This document shows positions 1 through 6,833 of a DNA stretch of 64,000 nt, one piece after another. The DNA comes from Reichenbachiella carrageenanivorans (GTDB lineage: Bacteria; Bacteroidota; Bacteroidia; Cytophagales; Cyclobacteriaceae). Location of the stretch: positions 932,001-996,000 of the forward strand of contig NZ_CP106735.1 of the NCBI RefSeq assembly GCF_025639805.1. The letters run 5' to 3'. The notes under the pieces are model-generated. The model saw nothing but the letters and a program-made list of their open reading frames with translations. It searched no databases and had not been told where the DNA came from. Position numbers and translations under genes: made by a program. Within the stretch, counting starts at the first letter, position 1. Each line of letters begins with the position of its first letter.

Positions 1-600
1 CAAAAAACCTAAATTAATTAAGTCCAAATCGTGTCCTGCGTTCACACCCAGTCCTAGGTCTTTGGCCAATTTTGCTGTATTCGCATAGGCTTTTACGGCA
101 GCCTCTTTGTCCTTGAGGTAGCCCGTAGCATAGGCTTCGGTATACAGTTCGATCCGATCGGATCGCAACTTGGCCGCTCCTTCGATCTGCTCAGCCAATG
201 GATCTACAAAAATAGATACACGCACCCCTGCAGCTTTGATCCGGCCGATCGTTTCTTGTAGAAAAGACGCATGGGTCAGCGTATCCCAGCCCGCATTAGA
301 AGTAATCGCTTCTGGAGGATCAGGTACCAGAGTGGCTTGTGTAGGTTTTACTTCTTCTATCAATTTGAGATAGCGCTCATCGGGGTAGCCTTCTATATTG
401 TATTCGGTAGTTACTACTTCTTTGAGCTGATACACATCCTCAGTAGTAATATGCCTTTGATCTGGCCTAGGATGTATCGTGATGCCTTGTGCGCCGAATT
501 TCTCGCAGTCCTTCACCACTTTTACAAGATCTGGATTGTTGCCACCTCGAGCATTTCTGATGGTAGCAAATTTGTTTACGTTTACACTCAGTTTTGTCAT
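1..600 (-). CDS. pdxJ: Pyridoxine 5'-phosphate synthase, 3' end cut by window edge
   Basis: PdxJ condenses 3-amino-2-oxopropyl phosphate with 1-deoxyxylulose 5-phosphate to give pyridoxine 5'-phosphate, the last committed step of DXP-dependent vitamin B6 synthesis in the cytoplasm. The first 200 residues are present; the family is usually about 235-240 residues, so some 40 are missing beyond base 1. Visible family motifs are the N-terminal LSVNVNKFATIRNARGG, the phosphate/active-site segment ITIHPRPDQRHI (His43, Arg45, His50) and, near the cut, GLGVNAGHDL. The ATG at 598-600 gives the standard N-terminus. It is divergent from yqeY across a spacer of about 108 bases. Identification is by motif and is firm; there is no sign of damage. 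Confidence 0.95.
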   Translation of the reverse strand, partial: MTKLSVNVNKFATIRNARGGNNPDLVKVVKDCEKFGAQGITIHPRPDQRHITTEDVYQLKEVVTTEYNIEGYPDERYLKLIEEVKPTQATLVPDPPEAITSNAGWDTLTHASFLQETIGRIKAAGVRVSIFVDPLAEQIEGAAKLRSDRIELYTEAYATGYLKDKEAAVKAYANTAKLAKDLGLGVNAGHDLDLINLGFL

Positions 601-636
601 ACGTGATATACGGACCTTTTGTATCTTGGGTCACGA

Positions 637-667
637 ATTGGGTTAGAATTCTTTCTGATTAAATTTG
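637..667 (+). promoter_or_regulatory. Predicted Bacteroidota-type promoter for the yqeY-cvpA run
   Basis: A perfect TAnnTTTG -7 box (TAAATTTG, 660-667) follows ATTG at 637-640 (3 of 4 to the -33 TTTG consensus) with a 19-base spacer, the spacing known for the Bacteroidota primary sigma factor. Transcription would begin near 674, leaving a leader of about 35 bases before the ATG at 709. This also argues against the longer reading frame that starts at 619, which lies upstream of the predicted start site. Prediction by eye only. Confidence 0.5.
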
Positions 668-708
668 CCGCAAAAATAATCAATTCACCGATTAAAGAAA
701 CCAGAATT

Positions 709-1158
709 ATGAGCTTGAAAGATCAAATAAACGCAGATATAAAAGCAGCCATGCTAGCCAAGGAGAAAGAAAAGTTGACTGCCCTACGAGCAATCAAATC
801 TATGATCCTCTTAGCTGAAACAGAGAAAGGAGTCTCAGAAGAGATATCCGAAGACACCGAATTGAAACTCTTGATGAAAGCAGCTAAGCAGAGAAAAGAT
901 TCTGTGGATCTATTCAGAGAACAAGGCAGAGACGACTTGGCAGACAAAGAACAAGGCGAATTAGACATCATCAGCGAGTATTTACCCAAGCAGCTTTCTG
1001 AAGATGAATTAAAAGTAGCTCTTCAAAAAGTGATCGAGCAAGCAGGCGCCAATGGCCCTCAAGATATGGGCAAAGTGATGGGACTTGCAACAAAAACACT
1101 AGCAGGAAAAGCCGATGGAAAATCGATTTCGGCAATGGTAAAAAACCTACTGACTTAA
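709..1158 (+). CDS. yqeY: GatB/YqeY domain protein
   Basis: A small cytoplasmic protein of 149 residues, the normal length for free-standing YqeY. It resembles the C-terminal tail domain of GatB/GatE amidotransferase subunits, which contacts tRNA; the function of the free protein is unsettled. It opens MSLKDQINADIKAAMLAKEK, followed by LTALRAIKSMI, the family core ISEYLPKQLSEDEL, and the end DGKSISAMVKNLL. The frame is open back to 619, but the ATG at 709 gives the family N-terminus and lies downstream of a predicted promoter. cvpA follows after one base, so the two are surely co-transcribed. Confidence 0.9.
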   Translation: MSLKDQINADIKAAMLAKEKEKLTALRAIKSMILLAETEKGVSEEISEDTELKLLMKAAKQRKDSVDLFREQGRDDLADKEQGELDIISEYLPKQLSEDELKVALQKVIEQAGANGPQDMGKVMGLATKTLAGKADGKSISAMVKNLLT

Positions 1159-1159
1159 G

Positions 1160-1699
1160 GTGAACACCATAGATATTGTCATTCTTATCTTTTTGCTAAT
1201 CGGCGCCTACACTGGCTTCAGAAGAGGCATGCTAATGGAGATCGTATCTCTAGCTGCTTTTTTTGTAGCCATTCTCGCAGGCATCAAATTGTTGGATTGG
1301 GGCATTTCGATCTTAGCTGAGTATATCGAAGGTTATGATTCTCTCCTTCCTATCATTGCCTTTACCATTATTTTTATTGGTATCATCGTGATGCTCAATT
1401 TGCTAGGCAAGGTGGTCAAACGGATTTTGGACCTTACACTACTCGGTAGTTTGGACGACATTATTGGCAGTATGATGGGCATCATAAAATGGGCTCTATT
1501 CATCAGTATATTTTTTTGGATTTTCGAATCCTTTGGAGGAAAAATTAGCGACACTACAACTGAAGACAGTCTATTATATGGGCCAATCGCTGCATTTGCG
1601 CCTAAATTATTCAATCTAATTTCAGATTTATTTCCAACAATTTTGGACTTTTTCGAACACTCTAAGGAATTGGTAAATCAGCAAGAACTTAACGTTTGA
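1160..1699 (+). CDS. CvpA family inner-membrane protein
   Basis: A 179-residue inner-membrane protein of the CvpA family (named for its need in colicin V production; linked to envelope homeostasis in other bacteria). Four hydrophobic segments are visible at about residues 3-20, 27-48, 62-86 and 104-123. The family N-terminus IDIVILIFLLIGAYTGFRRG, with a glycine and arginines after helix 1, is clear, as is the central GSLDDIIGSMMG loop. The start is GTG at 1160, one base after the yqeY stop, implying translational coupling; no in-frame ATG precedes the first helix. The last 30 residues are predicted cytoplasmic and poorly conserved. Confidence 0.85.
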   Translation: MNTIDIVILIFLLIGAYTGFRRGMLMEIVSLAAFFVAILAGIKLLDWGISILAEYIEGYDSLLPIIAFTIIFIGIIVMLNLLGKVVKRILDLTLLGSLDDIIGSMMGIIKWALFISIFFWIFESFGGKISDTTTEDSLLYGPIAAFAPKLFNLISDLFPTILDFFEHSKELVNQQELNV

Positions 1700-1753
1700 T
1701 TCATCAGAAATTAATATATTATACCTAATATTAGCCAAACTATTAGAGAGAGA

Positions 1754-2524
1754 ATGCTACAAATGTCCAACATAAAAAAGGAAGGCAAATTCAAATACCT
1801 TGAAGAAGGTGAAGGAAAAGTCTTGCTGCTGCTTCATGGGCTTTTTGGTGCCTTGAGCAATTGGGAAGCTGTAGTCAATAGGTTTGCAGGAAAATATAAG
1901 GTAGTCATTCCCATGTTGCCCATTTATGATCTGCCCGTTCGCGAAACAGGTCTTACTAAACTGACCGAATTCTGTGAGGGTTTTATTGATCATAAAGGCT
2001 ACGACCAATTCGATATCATGGGAAATTCTCTAGGCGGACACGTCGCACTGATGTATGCACTCAAACACCCAGAAAAAACAGACCGCATGATATTGACTGG
2101 AAGCTCTGGATTGTTTGAAAATGCAATGGGTGGCTCTTATCCAAAAAGAGGCAACTACTCCTATATAGAAGAAAAAGTGCGGTACACTTTCTACGACCCT
2201 AATACAGCCACCAGAGCCTATATCGACGAAATTTTTGAGACCACCAATGATATCCCAAAGTGCCTGAGAATCATCGCTATGGCCAAATCCGCTCAGCGAA
2301 ACAATCTGGCAGAAGAGCTGCACAAAATAGAAAATGAAACCCTGCTCATCTGGGGACTCAACGATACCATAACCCCGCCAAGTGTGGGGCATGATTTTAA
2401 CCGACTAATAAAAAACTCTACCTTACGTTTTATTGATGAATGCTGCCATGCCCCTATGATGGAACAGCCCGAAAAATATAATGAAATACTGGACGAATTT
2501 TTGAATCAAACGGTACCCGTATGA
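1754..2524 (+). CDS. Alpha/beta hydrolase
   Basis: A 256-residue alpha/beta-hydrolase fold protein, probably a cytoplasmic esterase- or lipase-like enzyme of unknown substrate. The oxyanion-hole strand is LLLLHGLFG (25-33), the nucleophile elbow is GNSLGG with Ser92, the acid is Asp204 in WGLNDTITPP and the base is His232 in CCHAPMMEQP, so the catalytic triad is complete. Translation may start at 1754 or at the ATG at 1763. The gene ends overlapping the CBS gene by four bases (ATGA), so the two are translated as a pair. In related genomes such a hydrolase commonly sits beside this CBS protein and NAD kinase (recall, not tested). No secretion signal is visible. Confidence 0.85.
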   Translation: MLQMSNIKKEGKFKYLEEGEGKVLLLLHGLFGALSNWEAVVNRFAGKYKVVIPMLPIYDLPVRETGLTKLTEFCEGFIDHKGYDQFDIMGNSLGGHVALMYALKHPEKTDRMILTGSSGLFENAMGGSYPKRGNYSYIEEKVRYTFYDPNTATRAYIDEIFETTNDIPKCLRIIAMAKSAQRNNLAEELHKIENETLLIWGLNDTITPPSVGHDFNRLIKNSTLRFIDECCHAPMMEQPEKYNEILDEFLNQTVPV

Positions 2525-3186
2525 GAGCCAAAGACTTAATAAACTATACCATCCCACCACTAAAGCCATCTGACGATATAGAGAAGGCACAATCGTGGAT
2601 GAGTGAGTTTCATGTACACGAACTACCCATTGTAGAAAAAGGCAAATTCTTAGGGCTTTTCAACGAGAATTTGCTTTTCGACCACTTTACTGGCGCTGAG
2701 AAAGTAGAAGACTATCAATTTATGGGCACTAGTCTATTTGTTGATCAAAATGAGCATTACTATGAAGTACTCAAAAAAGCCTATGAAGCTAGTTCCAATC
2801 TCGTAGCCGTGGTAGACGAAGAAAAAAACTACCTAGGGGCCGTTACTATACAAGATGTGGTAGAAGCTTTTTCTAAAATGTCTTCGATCAATAGTCCTGG
2901 AACTATCATCGTACTATCCATGGCTCAGACAGATTATTCCATGACAGAGTTGAGCCGAATCATAGAATCTGAAGGAGGGAAAATTCTCAGCAGCTTTATT
3001 GAAAATAACGACCAACAACCTGGCAAAATACGAGTAACCATTAAGCTCAATGTAGAAAACGGCTCAGCTATAATCTCCTCTTTGGAGAGATTTGGATACA
3101 CAATAAGTTCTATCTTTGGCAAAGGAGACGAAGAACTCATCGAAAAAGAAAGGCTCGATACGCTCCTGAGATACCTCAAAGTCTAA
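2521..3186 (+). CDS. CBS domain pair protein with ACT-like C-terminus
   Basis: A 221-residue cytoplasmic protein. Two CBS motifs form a Bateman module of about residues 1-125: the first spans the start to LFNENLLFDHF, the second is VAVVDEEKNYLGAVTIQDVVEAF. Such modules bind adenine nucleotides and regulate partner proteins. Residues from about 130 (SPGTIIVLSMAQTDYSMTEL onwards) have the strand-helix-strand look of an ACT or GlnB-like ligand fold. The start overlaps the stop of the upstream hydrolase and NAD kinase follows after 13 bases. A role sensing adenylate charge or NAD(P) for its neighbours is an inference from position only. Confidence 0.8.
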   Translation: MRAKDLINYTIPPLKPSDDIEKAQSWMSEFHVHELPIVEKGKFLGLFNENLLFDHFTGAEKVEDYQFMGTSLFVDQNEHYYEVLKKAYEASSNLVAVVDEEKNYLGAVTIQDVVEAFSKMSSINSPGTIIVLSMAQTDYSMTELSRIIESEGGKILSSFIENNDQQPGKIRVTIKLNVENGSAIISSLERFGYTISSIFGKGDEELIEKERLDTLLRYLKV

Positions 3187-3199
3187 ATTCAATACCAAC

Positions 3200-4078
3200 A
3201 TGAGAATCGCGCTGCATGGAAGAAAGTTCTCCAAAGAGTCCTTTCCATATGTCAAAACCATCGCAAATAAATTACTCGAAAACGGACATGAAATATTCAT
3301 AACCGATGTCTGTGCACGAGAAAATAAATCAGAAGCCAAAGCTTACTTAGCGTCCTATCGCCAAGTCAATATTCTAGCTAATCTCGACTCCATCGACTTC
3401 TTCTTTAGCTTGGGTGGAGACGGTACGCTCTTAGAAACAGTCTCTATCGTAGGTGCTCATGAAATTCCTATCTTAGGAATCAACCTAGGCACAATGGGAT
3501 TCTTGGCAACCACTGCAAAGAGCGATATCAGCACAGCACTAGACCTACTTTTTGACGGGCAATACGAACTAGAAAACAGAACACTACTCCACCTCAATAG
3601 TAACAGTGAACTTTTTGACGCACAAAATTTTGCATTGAATGAAGTGGCTATACTTAAGCGAGATACTTCTTCTATGATCATAGTAAGGTGCTATATAGAC
3701 GGCGCCTTTGTTAATACCTATTGGGCAGATGGACTCATGGTCTCCACCCCCACAGGGTCTACTGGATACTCACTGAGCTGTGGAGGGCCTTTGGTCCTCT
3801 CGCAGTCAGATAGTTTTATCATTACTCCAGTCAGCCCACATAATTTAAATGTGCGTCCACTAGTCGTCTCAGACAAAAGCGAAATCTCCTTCGAAATAGA
3901 AGGAAAAGGCCGTTCTTTCTTAGTCTCGCTCGATTCAAGATCACATACCGTCAATAGCACAGTGAAAATATCTTTAACAAAAGCCAATTTTACCGCCAAA
4001 TTAGTAAACCTTTCAGGTTCAAATTTCTTTGATACCCTTAGGAATAAGCTAAATTGGGGGCAAGACGTTAGGAATTAG
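3200..4078 (+). CDS. nadK: NAD kinase
   Basis: NadK phosphorylates the 2' hydroxyl of NAD to make NADP in the cytoplasm. The 292-residue length is typical of bacterial enzymes. Diagnostic motifs are all present: SLGGDGTLLET with the catalytic GGDG at 72-75, GINLGTMGFL (93-102), the substrate-binding NE pair at 147-148 in FALNEVAILKR, and the glycine-rich TPTGSTGYS (183-191) followed by SCGGPLV. The gene is co-directional with and close to the CBS gene. A gap of 81 bases separates it from the outer-membrane protein genes downstream, so they may have a separate promoter. Confidence 0.96.
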   Translation: MRIALHGRKFSKESFPYVKTIANKLLENGHEIFITDVCARENKSEAKAYLASYRQVNILANLDSIDFFFSLGGDGTLLETVSIVGAHEIPILGINLGTMGFLATTAKSDISTALDLLFDGQYELENRTLLHLNSNSELFDAQNFALNEVAILKRDTSSMIIVRCYIDGAFVNTYWADGLMVSTPTGSTGYSLSCGGPLVLSQSDSFIITPVSPHNLNVRPLVVSDKSEISFEIEGKGRSFLVSLDSRSHTVNSTVKISLTKANFTAKLVNLSGSNFFDTLRNKLNWGQDVRN

Positions 4079-4159
4079 AAGTTAAAAACAATAATTTTAT
4101 CGTTTAGAATAAATTGCGCCAGTTATATAAAAAGATTTTTGGTCGTTTGATTATTGAAA

Positions 4160-5245
4160 ATGCGTAAAAGTTTAATAACCTCCCTTGTATTACTATTATT
4201 AGTCGTGTGCGCTTCTGACTCATTTGCTCAGAAAAGACGCTATGGCTATAACAAGTATAAAAATAAAAAATACTCAAACTATAGCGGTGGACGCACAAGT
4301 TATCGAGGAGTTGGTCAAACCAACTACTGGACAATGGGACTTAGCGTAAATGTGCTCAACTACTATGGAGATTTATCCCCTAGCGACAAGCGGCTGAGTA
4401 CTAATTATGGCGAGTCTAAATTTGGCTTTGGCATCACTGGTTCCAGAATGGTATACCCAGGGATCTTTTTTAGAGCTGGTTACAATTACGGAGTCATTGA
4501 AGGGGATGATTCAGCGAATGGAGATCAGGGATCTGGAGACGCTAGTTTGCGTGGAAGATATCTAAGAAACCTACATTTCAAAAACAATATTCACGAACTT
4601 TCTGTAGGCTTTGAAGCAGACATGATTCCAAACAATGGGGGCGTACGTGGTAGATTTCCTATCAATCCCTACATATTTTTTGGTGCGGCTGTAATAGCAC
4701 ACTCCCCTAAAGCCATTGCCCCTGAAACCGATCAAGCTGGCAATGCGCTTGAAGAAGCGGGACAGTGGGTGAATCTTCGAGATTTAGGCACTGAAGGCCA
4801 GAATATTGACAGTCTAGGAATTGACCCTTACAGCAAATTTGCTTTTGTAATTCCAGTAGGCCTGGGACTCAAAGTGAAATTGCATCACAATTTTGACTTG
4901 AATTTTGAAATTGGCTTTAGAAAAACATTCACAGATTACCTCGATGATGTAAGTAATGCTTATGTTGACTTAGATGCTTTTGGTGACGATAATTTGGCAA
5001 GAGCGATGTCTGAAAGAGGAGCTGAAACCACCAGTGCCCTGACAGGTGCAGACAGAGGACTAAATCCAACCGTCGGAGGGGGCGATATAGCTATGACGGG
5101 GCCTTATACTCATGGATCTGGGTATGCTCCTGGTCAAGAAAACTCAAGAGGAGGATCAGATTATAAAGATTTTTATATCACTACTCAAATTCGCCTCGTT
5201 TATATCTTTGACAAGAAAGGAGCCTCTAGAGGCAAGTTTAGATAA
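4160..5245 (+). CDS. Outer-membrane beta-barrel protein, DUF6089-like
   Basis: A 361-residue secreted protein with a clear signal peptide (MRKSLITSLVLLLLVVCASD, cleavage near SFA-Q). The mature start is rich in lysine, tyrosine and glycine. From about residue 52 alternating aromatic strands (YWTMGLSVNVLNYYGDL, KFGFGITGSRMVYPG, FFRAGYNYG) indicate an outer-membrane barrel, and the end ITTQIRLVYIF fits a last strand. It resembles the DUF6089/porin-like barrels that precede uppS-bamA in many Cytophagales, but the function is unknown. The TTG at 4154 is two codons upstream; the ATG at 4160 is the better start. Residues 270-325 are glycine/aspartate rich and likely form a long loop. Confidence 0.75.
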   Translation: MRKSLITSLVLLLLVVCASDSFAQKRRYGYNKYKNKKYSNYSGGRTSYRGVGQTNYWTMGLSVNVLNYYGDLSPSDKRLSTNYGESKFGFGITGSRMVYPGIFFRAGYNYGVIEGDDSANGDQGSGDASLRGRYLRNLHFKNNIHELSVGFEADMIPNNGGVRGRFPINPYIFFGAAVIAHSPKAIAPETDQAGNALEEAGQWVNLRDLGTEGQNIDSLGIDPYSKFAFVIPVGLGLKVKLHHNFDLNFEIGFRKTFTDYLDDVSNAYVDLDAFGDDNLARAMSERGAETTSALTGADRGLNPTVGGGDIAMTGPYTHGSGYAPGQENSRGGSDYKDFYITTQIRLVYIFDKKGASRGKFR

Positions 5246-5253
5246 ACCGTGGA

Positions 5254-5979
5254 TTGAGAATAAATATTAGTCATACCATTATAAAAAAATTGCCGATTCT
5301 GTCGGCATTTCTTTTGCTCCAAACTTTCTGTTTGGCTCAACGAACGGAATTTGGCGTTGGGATTGGAGGTGTCAGCTATGCGGGGGATTTATATAGAGGC
5401 TATGAAATTGCCAATCAAAGCATAGGCATACAAGGGCTATACAGAATCAACTTTGAGAAGGATGTAAGCTTCAAAATAGCCCTCTTGTATGGTCAAGTAT
5501 CTGGCGATGACAGCCATCCTTACGATGCCCTAGGAGAAATTCGAAATGCATCCTTCGACAGATCATTTTTCGAGGCCAGCACCACATTAGAATACCACTT
5601 TCTTGACTATAAAGACAAAAATTCCACTATTAAATGGTCCCCCTATTTCTTTGCTGGCTTTGGCCTTGCTAAATTCCTAAACCTAGATAGTCAGACCGAC
5701 AACTTCGGCAGTATCCAACCAGTCCTTCCTTTCGGAGGGGGGGTGAAATATTTAATAGGAAAACAGTTTAGTGCAGCCATCGAATTTGGCGCAAGAAAAA
5801 CTTTCTTTGACGAATTAGATGGCATCTCCGATGGAGATGTATACAACAAGACCAATACTCAATTTGGCAACCCTAACGACAAAGACTGGTACCATTTCTT
5901 CAATGTTTCCATCTCATACTTGATCTTTAAAATTCCATGCACCTATAAGTATCAACCTAACAGGTCCATGCGCAGGTAA
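5254..5979 (+). CDS. DUF6089-family outer-membrane protein
   Basis: A 241-residue exported barrel protein. The signal peptide (residues 1-28, ending TFCLA-Q) precedes a compact set of amphipathic strands with the family opening EFGVGIGGVSYAGDLYRGY and a conserved GARKTFFDELDGISDGDVY. DUF6089 proteins are found across Bacteroidota beside bamA; their molecular role is not known to me. There is no in-frame ATG before the signal peptide, so TTG at 5254, eight bases after the upstream stop, is the likely start. The strand architecture parallels the gene before it, including a KTFTDYLDDVSNAYVD versus KTFFDELDGISDGDVY segment, so the two may be old duplicates. Confidence 0.8.
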   Translation: MRINISHTIIKKLPILSAFLLLQTFCLAQRTEFGVGIGGVSYAGDLYRGYEIANQSIGIQGLYRINFEKDVSFKIALLYGQVSGDDSHPYDALGEIRNASFDRSFFEASTTLEYHFLDYKDKNSTIKWSPYFFAGFGLAKFLNLDSQTDNFGSIQPVLPFGGGVKYLIGKQFSAAIEFGARKTFFDELDGISDGDVYNKTNTQFGNPNDKDWYHFFNVSISYLIFKIPCTYKYQPNRSMRR

Positions 5980-6036
5980 TTAAATCCATCATAAATTCCT
6001 TTTAACTAAAAAAAAGCACAAATTTGCGGTTTGGTT

Positions 6037-6051
6037 TTGGCCAAAGGCCAA
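6037..6051 (+). promoter_or_regulatory. Small hairpin immediately upstream of uppS
   Basis: A perfect 6-bp stem (TTGGCC / GGCCAA) with an AAA loop ends 10 bases before the uppS ATG. No T-run follows, so it is not an intrinsic terminator. It could affect ribosome access. A related GCCAAAGGC core forms a 5-bp hairpin (41833-41845) ahead of the large secreted-protein gene. Significance is uncertain. Confidence 0.3.
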
Positions 6052-6061
6052 CAAAAAGGGC

Positions 6062-6802
6062 ATGAAAGAGACGATTGATCCATCAAAAATTCCAGCACAC
6101 ATAGCCGTCATCATGGATGGCAACGGACGGTGGGCAAAGAAGCGAGGAGCAGCTAGACTGTTTGGTCATCGAAATGCCATTGAGGCGGTTCGGGATACAA
6201 CTGAAGGATGTGCTGAACTGGGTGTAAAACGCCTTACGCTATATGCCTTCTCTACCGAAAACTGGAACAGACCCAAGCTCGAAGTAGACGGTCTCATGTC
6301 TCTGCTCATCTCTACCATTAAAAAAGAAATCCCTACGTTGGTGAAAAACAATATTCGTTTGCAACCAATTGGTGATATCACGCATTTACCTGTAGGTGCT
6401 CAAAAGAACTTGGCTCTTGGTATAGAACAAACCAAGGATAATACAGGAATGATTTTGTCATTAGCGCTCAACTATGGCGGTAGGTGGGAAATTAGTCATG
6501 CGGTAAAAGATCTCATTGACGACATAAAGGAAAACAAGGCCGAAGTTGATAACATAGATATCAACTTCATTAATCAATATATTGATAAGCATACCGCTCC
6601 AGATGTAGAGTTAATGATCAGAACCAGCGGTGAGCATCGAATTAGTAACTTTTTATTGTGGCAGGCTGCATATGCAGAGCTACATTTTACGGAAACGCTT
6701 TGGCCAGATTTCAGGAAAAAACACTTGTATGAAGCTATTTTGGATTTTCAAAATAGAGAAAGACGCCTCGGAAAGACAAGTGAACAACTGATTCAAAAAT
6801 AA
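6062..6802 (+). CDS. uppS: Isoprenyl (undecaprenyl diphosphate) synthase
   Basis: UppS adds isopentenyl units in cis to farnesyl diphosphate, making the C55 carrier lipid for peptidoglycan and surface polysaccharides. The protein has 246 residues, standard for the family. The catalytic MDGNGRWAKKRG holds Asp19 and the diphosphate-binding GNGRW; LTLYAFSTENWNRP and the C-terminal MIRTSGEHRISNFLLWQ are the other signatures. GEHRISNF replaces the common GE.RLSNF, a minor variation. It lies directly ahead of bamA (31-base gap), an arrangement typical of this phylum. Confidence 0.96.
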   Translation: MKETIDPSKIPAHIAVIMDGNGRWAKKRGAARLFGHRNAIEAVRDTTEGCAELGVKRLTLYAFSTENWNRPKLEVDGLMSLLISTIKKEIPTLVKNNIRLQPIGDITHLPVGAQKNLALGIEQTKDNTGMILSLALNYGGRWEISHAVKDLIDDIKENKAEVDNIDINFINQYIDKHTAPDVELMIRTSGEHRISNFLLWQAAYAELHFTETLWPDFRKKHLYEAILDFQNRERRLGKTSEQLIQK

Positions 6803-6833
6803 ATTCAAAGCAACAGATAGGTCAGGAAAAACG

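Noticed and set aside
170-606. Plus-strand open frames opposite pdxJ
   Set aside because: They lie wholly over the conserved pdxJ frame, have no family motifs and no start signals; they are shadows of the real gene.
5737-5743. Run of seven G inside the second DUF6089-like gene, possible phase variation
   Set aside because: Seven bases is short for slipped-strand switching and the frame is intact; it simply encodes a Gly-Gly-Gly turn.
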